Source: Leptobrachium leishanense (Eukaryota > Chordata > Amphibia > Anura > Megophryidae). From it: a DNA stretch of 64,000 nt. Location of the stretch: the NCBI GenBank assembly GCA_009667805.1, contig CM019067.1:244067721-244131720 (forward strand), read 5' to 3'. Both the position numbers and the translations under genes were made by a program. The notes beneath the pieces are model-generated. The model saw only the letters and a program-made list of their open reading frames with translations, did no database searches and was not told where the DNA came from. The first letter of the stretch is position 1. Each line of letters begins with the position of its first letter. Below, piece after piece: positions 54,480 to 64,000 of the stretch.

Positions 54480-57220
54480 ATGTTAAAGCCCAGAAAGCTT
54501 TTTTAGCTACCCGCAGACTCTACCACGAACACGGTAACAAATGCGGGCGGTTGCTGGCCCGGGCACTCAGATCCCACAGGCAGAAATTGTACATCTCCAA
54601 ACTCCGTACACCCCAGGGATCTCACGTTACGTTACCCCGGGACATGATAGCGCTGCTTCAGGACCACTTCTATCACTTATACAACCTCCCTCAGGAAGCA
54701 GGTAGTGCCCCCCCTCCCTCTTTAATGCTTCAATTCATACGCAAAAATGTACACACCAAATTGTCCCTAACTCAGCGAACGGACCTGGAAGCACCTTTCA
54801 CCATAGAGGAACTATCACAAGCAATCAAAAAGACACCGACAGGCAAGACCCCAGGACCGGACGGGTTTTCCCTACGGTATTATAAAGTATTTCTTCCCTC
54901 CCTTGCCCCAGCATGGCTCGCTGCTTTCAATACACTGACCCAGGGCTCACACCCCCTACCACCGCAAACACTAGCGGCCACAATCACCCTTATCCCGAAG
55001 CCGGGAAAAGACCCAGACATCTGCGCGAATTACCGCCCCATATCACTGCTAAATCAAGATATCAAACTGTTTGCAAAAATTATCGCCCTGAGGCTGGCCC
55101 GCTATATCCCTGGACTGGTACACCCCGATCAGGCGGGATTTGTACCGGGCAGGGAAGCAAGGGATAACACCGTGAGAGCGCTCAGCCTGATACATTCGGC
55201 CTCCCACCCCAAATCTGAACCCACGCTTTTGCTCTCCACGGACGCCGAGAAGGCGTTCGACCGAGTACGGTGGACCTTCCTCTTCCAAACCTTGCGCTGC
55301 ATGGGCTTTGGCCCCAATCTAATGGCATGGATTGGAGCTCTTTACTCCTGCCCTTCGGCGAGAATTAACCTGAATGGCATCCTCTCCCCCTCGTTCCCCA
55401 TACGAAACGGAACACGGCAGGGATGCCCCCTCTCCCCGATGCTGTTTGCCCTCTCCCTTGAACCTCTCCTGCAAGCTGTCAGGACCAATACCACAATACA
55501 CGGTGTGAGGGTGGGCGCGCGACAGCACAAGGTGGCCGCATACGCGGACGACCTGCTGTTTTTTATTAGCCAACCCCTAATGACCCTGCCATCCCTTACA
55601 GCGCTCCTACGCGAATACAGTTCATATAGCAACTACAAAATCAATATGACGAAGTCTGAGATCCTGGGGGTGAACATCCCGCTGACACTGCGCGCGCAGT
55701 TGCAGGAGGCATTCCCGTTTAAATGGCGCTCCTCTGCGATTACATACCTAGGAGTCCAATTGACCTCGGACCTATCCACTCTGTACTCAGCGAACTTCCT
55801 CCCATTGTTGCAATCCATCTCCTCAGATCTAACGTCTTGGGCCTTCCCCCATGTCACCTGGTTTGGCCGCATTAGTGTTCTAAAAATGAATATCCTCCCC
55901 CGCATACTGTACCTCTTTCAGACTTTACCGATAGCCATACCCAGACTGTTCTTCAGTTCTCTGCAGTCGATTTTTAACAAGTACGTGTGGAACACTCGAC
56001 AACCTAGACTTAAATTTAGCCTCTTGACCGCCTCACAACGCAAGGGGGGCTTGGCCCTGCCTAACATTAGACAATATTATCAAGCCGCACATTTACTCCG
56101 CATAACCGAATGGACGAATAACCCCCCTCACAAACTCTGGATAAGCCTGGAGGAGAACCTTACTGGTACTGACCTGGCCTCACTCCCGTGGCTTCTGGGC
56201 ACCACTGCCGCATGCGGGACCCCCTCACACCCTACCGTCTCTGCTACCCTTAAAATTTGGAAATCCCTCCAACGCTCTACGAAAATTGCCCCATGGCCCT
56301 CCCCCCTCCTCCCTGTAGACCGCTTACCTGTATACTCAAGATATGTCCACCCCACCCAGGAGGGGAATCAACAGATACGCGCCCCAATATACATTGAAGG
56401 AGACACATTTAAACTTCCTGCAGAAATCCCACTGCAGCATCCACACTCATTCCTTACGCGATTTCATCTACACCGACTGACCACATACTTGCGCACTCTG
56501 GCACAGCCGTCCGCATTTACGCGACCCCTTACCCCCTTCGAACTGCTGATACAACGCCCCAGCGCACTGACACACGGTATATCCCTCCTCTATGGCCTGC
56601 TCAGGGATCTGACCAGCACTGAACCCCCATACAGAGCCAAGTGGGAAGCTGACCTTCAGCAGCCCTTCACTGATGACGAATGGGAGAAAATCACCACCCT
56701 TGCCACAAAATGCTCCATAGCCAGCAGAACACAGGAAACGGCCTACAAACTGCTATCCAGATGGTATAAACCTCCCGCACTGATCGCCCACTACGACGCT
56801 TGAACGGATGGCTCTTGCTGGAAATGTCACGCTCCTCACGCCGATATGCTGCACATGTGGTGGTCCTGCCCGCAACTCCAACCTTTTTGGCGCACAGTAC
56901 ATGAAACCATTTGCAAAGTTTCCACTATGCCCCCTGACTTCTCACCGGCCCCGATGCTCCTGCACCACACACCCTTGTCGGTAGGAGCCTACACAAAATC
57001 TATGGATATCAGACTGCTGAACGCGGCCAAAGCGGTCATTCCCCGCCACTGGAAATCGTCTACTGCCCCATCTATTCGGGAATGGGTGCAGGAACTGCAC
57101 GAACTATGCAACATCGAAGATCTTCTTCACCGAGCGACAGGCACCACAGAGAAACATCTGCGCCGTTGGTTCTACTGGCCAGACGCATGTCCTCACGTGA
57201 CTGATCCTCCCAACCCCTGA
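54480..57220 (+). pseudogene. L1 ORF2, reverse transcriptase and C-terminal part
   Basis: The long frame shows GKTPGPDGFSLRYYK, NYRPISLLNQDIKLFAKI, HPDQAGFVPGREARDN, STDAEKAFDRV, GTRQGCPLSPMLFALSLEPL and the catalytic YADDLLFF (about 55540-55563), all typical of L1-clade RT. A TGA at 56801-56803 interrupts the frame just before the C-terminal zinc-finger-like part, where the same frame continues with SCWKCH and MLHMWWSCPQLQPFW to the stop after 57217. The true start is upstream in the endonuclease frame; no internal start is implied. So ORF2 carries one frameshift and one premature stop. Confidence 0.92.
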
Positions 57221-58020
57221 AACTATGGGACTTGAGTGGTGAGGAAGACATGCAAGAGATAGAAGATATACATTAGTATCTAAGAATTGCAGTATAAGGG
57301 ACAGGGACTCGCAACTTTGAGGGACACAGACCACTGGTCCACTATGACCCCTGAGAATTCTCGCACCACTCCCCCACCCCCCCCTAATCTCCCCACGCCC
57401 CTCCCTTTCACCCCCCCCCCAAATATTAAACAGTTATTTTGCATTTACTTGATGAATCTATCATATGCCAACTGATTACATTTATTTGTGGTACAAAAAT
57501 GTTGATAGACCATGGAAACTGGTATATTGTATCATCCTGTACAAATTGAAGTTTCATTTTTGTTGAAGGCACCTTTATTTCCAATAAAAAACTTTATTAC
57601 AATAAAAAAAAAAGCTGTTATAACTGTAAAAGGATGTTGTACTAAGTACTAAGATTGAATGTCACTTGGGGGTTGAATAAAACTGATAATGATGTGAGCA
57701 CAGAAAAGACATTTGTGGTTATTTCATTATAAATGTTATGTTATATTTGTCTGACCTACACGTGCCTCTTTGATTTAATTGTAAGCAAGATGACTGAATG
57801 ATCAAAATCAATGTCAAACTGGCCAAAACACTCAATTTCAGTGGGGGTTGAATAATTTTGAACACAACTGTATAAAATACCCATATCGAATAAATATTAC
57901 TGTATGTTTTAAACTATTTTAAAACTACGGTATAACACATAAGTTCACAGTTTTACATTATATATATATTTTTATAATATATCTAGATGGAAGCTACATA
58001 AATATTTATGCTAAAAATAT

Positions 58021-59040
58021 AAGGGGTTATTCAAAGAGAGCCGAATTGGCCTTTCGGCTATTTAAAAGCTGGCAATACCGGCTGGGTGGAGTAGAGGTAA
58101 CATCACTGCTCTACGTGCAGAGAGCCTGTGGAGACATGGGTTCGATCCCGATGAGCATCTCTCCAGTAAGTGTCCTTGGGCAAGACACCTAACGGTACAT
58201 ACTTGCCACCCAGGACATACTTGAAAACGAGAGAGATCTCAATGTATCCTTCCTGGTAAAATCCTTTCTCAAAAAAAATAATTCACCAAATTTTTGTGAA
58301 TTGCCAGCAAAATACGGTGCAGTTTGGCAGCAGTGAAATTCCCCATAGAGAACTAATGGTTAATCTTTCAGAGAACAGCGAACAGCACTGAAATGTCAGT
58401 TAAATGCCCTGATTTTCGGTTTCATTCGACAGGCGAATCCCAAAGGTTTTGATTTTAAAAAAATCCCCGTTTTTCTTAAATATTTATTCAACCATTTATT
58501 TTTTCATTTACAGCAAAAAGTGTTTATTTATATTTTAGAAATTTTTTTAGGCTTTTTTTTGGGATTTTTTCGACGAAACTATTAATTCCAATTTTTTTTT
58601 AACATGGTGTTTTTTTGTTCTGTAACAGACCTTTTTATTTTTATTCATAGGACCTTACATATTATCTCCAGGCTTTTTCATGCACTTGTTTTTTTTTAAA
58701 ATGCGCTTTAAAGGTTGTGTGGGGGGTTTTAACCCTTGTTTAATCCTTTTTCCGGTGGCTGGTCTGTGGACTGTTGGGTGGGTCGTCTGCTTTTTTTAGA
58801 TCGATTCTGCGGATCTTTGGATGCATTTGGCGGTTTTTCAGTGTTTTTTCAGATCGATTCGGCAGTTTTGTAGCAGTTTTCTGATTTAATTCGGCAGTTT
58901 TGAGGTGGTTTTTCAGATACGTTTGGCGGGTCAATTTGCTGCATTTCGGGGACCCTGCGGTGAATGCTGAATTCACCGCAGGGTCGTCAAATTTAACTCG
59001 ACAAAGTGTGGCAAAAAAGAGAGAGCACCGAAAATATGTT
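58021..59040. repeat. long CAGGGTTATTC-family element (copy F2), right end lost
   Basis: The left end AGGGGTTATTCAAAGAGAGC and inner blocks (CCCCATAGAGAACTAATGG, TTTCATTCGACAGG, TAACAGACCTTTTTATT) match F1. The GGGACCCTGCGGTGAATGC...GCAGGGTC palindrome lies near 58950. A SINE is nested at 58079. I found no matching right end. Confidence 0.65.
58079..58280 (+). repeat. tRNA-derived SINE with L2-like tail, most complete copy
   Basis: The head GGCTGGGTGGAGTAGAGG is tRNA-like, with a perfect B box GGTTCGATCCC at 58139-58149. The body GTCCTTGGGCAAGACACCTA resembles V-SINE-type cores. The tail CTCAATGTATCCTTCCTGG plus TAAAATCC resembles L2 LINE ends, which suggests an L2-type enzyme mobilised it. 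It is about 200 bp and ends in an A-run. Confidence 0.85.
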
Positions 59041-59057
59041 TTTTATGAACTAAGCAG

Positions 59058-59092
59058 TGTGTGTGTGTGTGTGTCTGTGTATGTGTGTGTAC
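59058..59092. repeat. TG microsatellite
   Basis: About 17 TG units with two or three substitutions. Confidence 0.9.
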
Positions 59093-59683
59093 TTGTGCAT
59101 CTGCACATTAATGAAAATGTATCTACTTTTTTCAATAATAAAGAAAAAAATATTCAGGTGCCTGTCAATAGTAAAGAATGTTTCAAAAGCCACTAAGATT
59201 CACTTTGCCTTGGATCAACAACACTTACTGTACTTTACTGGATGAATTTCTGACCTTTCCGTATCTTTTCCATGATCTCAACAGTCTTGTTTATGTTGGA
59301 GGGGGCATCTGAAGCTCTTGCCCAGATGGGCTGAGTAATTTCAAAATACATGCAGATTTAAAACTACAGCTGCATACATTATTTTGGATTTACAGAAAAT
59401 ATACATAAATATGGTTCAATAGAAAAGTTCAATCGAAATCTAAAAGGAATAACCTTATGGTGCAGATTTTTTTTATTTGTTTTGCAAGTAATGCCTTTTT
59501 GTAGGAGCATTCTCTAACAAATCTGATGTTAAGGAAAAAATCTTTAAAAACCAAGTTTTCTTACAATTTAGATTTTAGCATTGCTTGTATACTTCCATTT
59601 AACTATTTATTTATAGTTTTGGTCATATCAGAATGCCTGAGCCATAACGTTCAAATGATCGAACCCAAGAGGCAGTAGATGTC
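59093..59683. other. AT-rich intergenic DNA, no gene recognised
   Basis: Short frames only; nothing recognisable was found on either strand. Confidence 0.5.
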
Positions 59684-59686
59684 TTA

Positions 59687-60587
59687 CAGGGTTATCCAAA
59701 GAGATCCGAATTGCTTGAGAAAGGTAACCGAATGCTGAAAATCAGCGTTCGGTTACCTTTCCTGGCCATTCGGCTATCCAGAGAGCAGGCAATTCGCCAA
59801 ATCCTGGCGAATTGCCTGAACATACGTGCCTGTTCGGTTCCTGTTCGAGGGCAGTGAAATCCCCATAGAGAAGCAATGCTTCGTCTATTCAGAGAACACA
59901 AACCAGCAGTGAAAGGTTCCCCTAATGCCCTGCCATTCGGTGTTTCATTCGGCAAATTTATTCAGGAGAATCCCATAGACTTCAATGTTAAAAATATTCC
60001 CGTTTTATTCAATATCTAATAAACCGTTCATTATAAAATTCTGCAGCAAAAAGTCTCTGTATTTATAGATTTTTTAGGATACTTTAAGCATTTTTCAGAT
60101 TTTTTTTATTTTTTTAAAAAGTCCGATTTTTTTTTGATTTTTTTTCAGTTAACTTATTTTTTTTGTAACAGCCCTCTTTATTATCATTCCCTGGACCTCC
60201 TGTGAAAATTTCAGACATTTTCGCTCAGTAGTCTTTGCAAACAGCGTTTCGTTTTCCCAGATTCATACAAATGGTTTTTCTAATTTATTCACTGCCTCCT
60301 CTACGTCACAGCTGCTTCGGCTCTGTGTGATTCGGCTCCTGTTCGGCTCCTGTTCGCTCCTGTTCGGCTTTCGAAGGTTAATCCAGATGTTTTGCTTGTT
60401 TTCAGCATGCATTCGGTTAGTGTTCGTCAGGTTTTCGACAGCTTTTCCCTGCAATTCGGGGACCCTGTGCTCTTTGCTGAATTCACCGCAGGGTCACCGA
60501 AATGCAATCGGCAAAAGGAACCGAATTGAAGAGAACGAAAAGTCACCGAACGTGCGGTGACTTTTCGAATCTCTTTGGATAACCCTG
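59687..60587. mobile_element. long CAGGGTTATTC-family element (copy F1), complete
   Basis: The 901-bp element has ends CAGGGTTATCCAAAGAGATC and its near complement, flanked by TTA (59684-59686, 60588-60590). The left arm folds on itself (AAAGGTAACCGAA...TTCGGTTACCTTT). It contains TTCGGCTCCTGTTCGG tandem words near 60330 and a CACCGCAGGGTC block. No transposase. The 3-bp TTA duplication points to PIF/Harbinger-like mobilisation. Confidence 0.8.
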
Positions 60588-60878
60588 TTAGTATAACCTT
60601 TACTAGGGCCATGCTCAAACTGGCCATCAGATTCAGTCTTCAAAGCCCTAAACCCTTCAGAAGACCCACCCGAATCCACCTTTGTCAACACTAAACCCAC
60701 CCAGATCAGCCCAAAACCCCCACAGCCAGCTCAAATACCGGCCCCATATATAATATATTTTGGGGACTCAACATTGGGATTTGCCCACACTCCACATCCC
60801 TTCCTGGGCTATAGTTTGTCCATCACTGAGACATATGCAGATCTGTCCTGTCACCCGATTTTCTCTTAAGAAGTTATA

Positions 60879-61353
60879 GTCAGGGATCTGTGCCTGTATG
60901 TATCCAAGAACCGTATCTGCATGTGGCAGGCACTTGAAAAGTGCTGCCCTCAGTCAAACCAGCACATGAACGGTTAAAATACAGTGAAACACAAAACACA
61001 CACCGCACCCTCTTGTCTGGTAATAAAGAGTTACTCCCCCCTTTGCAACCTGGCTTCACATTGGTAGTCTAACTCTGCTAATATCTTGACGTGTTTCCTG
61101 TGCTCCCTGAATTATATGTTATTGATCTCCCGTGTACCAGACCCCCTGCTTGCCCACCGACCACCATACTCCTCCAGCCTATTGAACTCGGATCGCCCCT
61201 TTGACCATCCTCAAGAATATTCCTTCAGTACCTTCGCCTTGGATATCCAAATGCCAGCCTACAATAAGGTACCACCAGTGTATCCCCGTACAAAAGGTTC
61301 AAACCTCCTGAACTGGGTGCCACCAAGGCTTACGCCAGGTGCCAACCCTGACA
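60879..61353 (+). repeat. 5' LTR of the gag-only element
   Basis: It is 475 bp, starts AGTCAGGG (the first base differs from the TGTCAGGG of the right LTR) and ends CTGACA. It differs from the right LTR at roughly 6 percent of positions by eye. AATAAA lies near 61020 in both (GGTAATAAAGAG here, GGTAATAAAAGAG there). Confidence 0.9.
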
Positions 61354-61355
61354 GA

Positions 61356-61846
61356 ATGCAAAGTCCCACTACTGAGCCCGCAGGGATGCTACCAGCCCTG
61401 GACGATCTGACCCACAATCTATGTGTTGTACTGGGGGATGTATGGGCTTTCATGGACTCCTAAGGAACTCCACTGCCAAAATGTGTGTTGCCCCTGGAAA
61501 GAAAATCAAAGGCCCGCTAGCTCCAAAGGAATATGCCCGGAGGCTAGCTGAAGGTCTCTGTATGTATTGCGAGGCCTCCACCCACTGGCTCTCAAGCTGT
61601 CCCACGAGACCCCCAAAAAGACCAGCTCCCATACCCGAGCCAGCTACGTTCTCACGGCAAACTCCTATAAAAAACACTGAGTCTGTAAAAACTTCGGTGC
61701 TCAGAGAAGCACCCCATAACAAGTTGTCTGCACCTGAACCCAAGCCTGCCCCCAGGAGACCACAGGTTCCCAAGCCTGCACCGAGAATGCCTCCTACACC
61801 AAAACATGCCCCCCAGAACAATCATGCCCGATCTACCCTGGGATGA
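61356..61846 (+). pseudogene. gag-like remnant with CCHC zinc knuckle
   Basis: An ATG just after the LTR opens a short frame (MQSPTTEPAGMLPALDDLTH, to 61463). Another frame then carries KEYARRLAEGLCMYC and the knuckle CMYCEASTHWLSSC (about 61556-61600, CX2CX4HX4C), followed by a proline- and lysine-rich tail with repeated PKPAPRxP words. The knuckle and the preceding AEGLC words resemble the Sushi-type Gag at 7590. The capsid domain between the two pieces is missing. An RNA-binding role in packaging is inferred from the family. Confidence 0.78.
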
Positions 61847-62858
61847 GGAACCCCTGGTACACCATTCAGAAGAGGAGGATGAGTCTTTAGTACCTATGGA
61901 CTATGAGACCACCGTATATGAAGAACCAGACGTTTCCTCTCCTATGGAGATTATGTCTATCCATACCCCGAGTACTACCCCATTACTCCCAAGCAGCACC
62001 CCAAAACCAGTATGACTGGTGCCCCGAAACTGGCACAGAGGAAGAACTCCTTACCTACGGAAGAGGGTCTGTATTGTGTACAGGGAACCGTCTTGTTACC
62101 AGCATCTGCTACTACCTGTACCACCCCAGAACCTGCATATGAAGAATAGTCTGCTGCTACCACTACCTGTTCCCCAGACCCTGTACTATCTGACTGTCTA
62201 TACGTCCATTGGGATGGTGGTGTGTAAGGAAGATCTGGCAAGGTTCAAGGAAGCTCTACACATCAGAGAAGCTGCTAATCCACCTAAGACTGCCACCTTA
62301 ACGCTGACAGTGACTCCCATCACTCCCAGCCGGCAAGTTCCATCTTCATCTTCCTGTCGCTGCTTTCCACAAGACCCAGAGTCAGAGGACTGGGACACCG
62401 TGGACTCGAATGGTGACCCTCAGCTACAGATAGCGCGTCGCTCCAAGGGACCCCCAGGTCAACATATGGGGTATGTAGGGGCTAACACCACCCTTCCTCA
62501 TAGAAACTGTGGCAGGATGTCTTGCCACTCAGGGACTCCTTCTGTGATGAAGGACTGGGAGAAGAAATTCCCACTGTGGTGCCCCCTCATCGTGTGGGCA
62601 ATATCATTGCGTACAACTCTACTGTCCAGAGCACCCAGGAGGGCGATACCTGTAAGGCATCCAAGGCTAGAACTTGGAGACGCCAGTGGAAGAAATGCAC
62701 TCAGACTAGTAATACAGGACACCTGGCTGAAGAGTCTCAGCACTTGCTACAGGCTACCCCGATGCCATCTGCATATGTGGGCACCATGTATTCTGGTGCC
62801 CCTGACTCCTATCTGTGCCCATCTGTTTCCAGGAGTCTATGTGTCATGGCACTCCTAA
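61806..62858 (+). other. open stretch of unknown coding status in the gag-only element
   Basis: One frame (61806-62015) encodes an acidic segment (EEEDESLVPMDYETTVYEEP) and stops at TGA 62013-62015. The same frame then stays open to 62858 (279 codons). I recognise no domain. Composition is ordinary, with many prolines and cysteines, and other frames overlap. It could be an eroded accessory or pol-replacing region, or chance. Confidence 0.3.
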
Positions 62859-62997
62859 ATCTCCATATTCCTCACCTGAAGAACCGGGTCGTTATACCGT
62901 ACAGGGGACCTTCGTTATACCCATGTGGGACTGGGTATCAGGAAACTGAACATTGTGTCCTATGGACAATTCTGAGTCGCCCGGAGGTCTCCCCTTT

Positions 62998-63009
62998 GAG
63001 GGGGGGTTC
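62998..63009 (+). other. polypurine tract of the gag-only element
   Basis: GAGGGGGGGTTC directly precedes the right LTR at 63010 and resembles the tract of the Sushi-like element at 11012. Confidence 0.7.
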
Positions 63010-63480
63010 TGTCAGGGATCTGTGCCTGTATGTATCCAAGAACCGTACCTGCATGTGGCAGGTACTTGAAAGCGCTGCTTTCAGTCAAACCAGCACACAA
63101 ATGGCTAAATCACAGTGAAACGCAAAACACACACCACACCCTCCTGTCTGGTAATAAAAGAGTTACTCCCCCCACGCAACCTGACTTCACATTGATAACC
63201 CTGCTAATATCTTGACGTGTTTCCTGTGCTCCCTGAATAATATGTTATTGGTCTCCCCTTTACCACACCCCCTGCTTGCCCACCGACCACCGTACTTCTC
63301 CAGCCCATTGACCTTGGATCGCCCCTTTGACCATCCTCAGGAATATTCCTCTAAGTACCTTCGCCTTGGATATCCAAATGCCATCCTACACTAAAGCACC
63401 ACCAGTGTAATCCCACACAAAAGGCTCAGACCCCCTGAACTGTGTCCCACCGAGACTTACGCCAGGTGCCACCACTGACA
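63010..63480 (+). repeat. 3' LTR of the gag-only element
   Basis: It is 471 bp, starts TGTCAGGG and ends CTGACA, and pairs with 60879-61353. It is followed by the GTTAT duplication. Confidence 0.92.
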
Positions 63481-63485
63481 GTTAT

Positions 63486-64000
63486 TCAATAAAGGGCAAA
63501 CTTTTCACCGAATTAAACCAAACAGTAAATTTCATCATATATTGCAATTTTGTGGCAATTCATTTATTCACTAAACTGTCAATTCACCAAATATTGGTGA
63601 ATTTACAGCAAAATATGCTGCAGCTTGCAGTAGATTGCCACAGATCGGCAACCTTCAGCGTTCTTTGGCAGCAGCGAAATTGTCCCATAGAGAAATAATG
63701 ATTAACACCTTGGCTGTGGATGACATTTGGTGAACATTATGGAGCTTCCCCACTATATAAGGAGGAGGTTGCCCACACATGATGGGGATTCCACAGCCAA
63801 GGGGGAGCCCCTAATCTCTCCGGTCGGGGTCCCAGGGTGGCCTGACTTCCTTGAAGTCAGACTGTTCCATGGGATCCCTGCCGGCACATTAACGTCATAG
63901 TGCTGGCATGCGATGATGTCATTTTCAGGTGAACCTCCACTGGCGGAGTTGGGAGAGTGCCTGAAGGGAAAGGGGTGTCATGTGGACCCCTCTATCTCCC
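63486..64000. other. repeat-like DNA at the window end, no gene recognised
   Basis: Words such as GCAGCAGCGAAATTGTCCCATAG and GAGAAATAATGATTAACA recall the long CAGGGTTATTC family, so this is probably another member cut by the window end. A TATATAAGG near 63753 is isolated and not evidence of a promoter. Confidence 0.4.

Larger units (their letters stand above)
60879..63480 (+). mobile_element. LTR element with gag remnant and no pol
   Basis: Two LTRs (60879-61353 and 63010-63480) flank 1656 bp. A 5-bp duplication GTTAT lies at 60874-60878 and 63481-63485. A G-rich tract GAGGGGGGGTTC precedes the right LTR, as in Sushi-type chromoviruses. The inside holds a gag-like zinc knuckle and proline-rich frames but no protease, RT or integrase motif. 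It looks like a non-autonomous relative that depends on a full element. Confidence 0.88.

Noticed and set aside
58079..58150. Functional tRNA gene
   Set aside because: The B box is present but the cloverleaf is not convincing, and the segment continues into a repeated SINE body and tail.
63740..63770. TATATAAGG as a host promoter
   Set aside because: It is an isolated match inside repeat-like DNA with no downstream gene in the window.

Overview
This 64 kb window looks like repeat-rich intergenic DNA of a vertebrate, most likely a frog. The reasons are the mix of Tc1, hAT, PIF/Harbinger-like, CR1, L1 and chromovirus (Sushi-type) elements, a CR1 tail made of 8-bp repeats, and a gammaretrovirus-like provirus with a proline-tRNA primer site. 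Another cold-blooded vertebrate cannot be excluded from the sequence alone. I found no host protein-coding gene, no tRNA or rRNA gene and no CRISPR array. Nearly every long reading frame belongs to a mobile element, and many elements sit inside one another. All boundaries, identities and domain calls were made by eye.

Positions 2717-18880 hold a provirus on the minus strand. It has two LTRs, a GTAG target duplication, a proline-type primer site, gag, an in-frame UGA, pro-pol and a decayed env. Its Pol carries an extra domain of about 210 codons between RNase H and integrase (12180-12812) that reads as the conserved region of the opioid growth factor receptor (OGFr). I regard this captured host domain as the most interesting object in the window. 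A complete chromodomain-bearing Ty3/Gypsy element (6015-11744, plus strand) later jumped into the integrase core and split it.

Positions 19052-22218 hold a second, internally deleted Gypsy element (minus strand), interrupted by a small palindromic MITE next to the RT catalytic motif. Positions 22441-29431 hold a Harbinger-like element, a tRNA-derived SINE, a probable solo LTR and a 5'-truncated L1. Positions 29435-33501 are a three-layer nest: one TIR element inside another, with a CR1 LINE (intact 926-codon frame) in the middle. At 35641-39390 two different hAT elements stand side by side with touching target duplications. Positions 40415-49513 contain more hAT and Harbinger-like elements with nested MITEs, a SINE and an internally deleted Tc1. 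At 50441-57870 a full-size Tc1 is split by a near full-length L1. Positions 58021-63480 contain two copies of a long palindromic-end family, another SINE and an LTR element that keeps a gag zinc knuckle but shows no pol.

The target duplications give an insertion order in several places: Gypsy after the provirus, L1 after Tc1, Tc1 after a SINE inside a hAT, and CR1 after its two host TIR elements. Most coding frames are broken. The clear exceptions are the CR1 frame and L1 ORF1.
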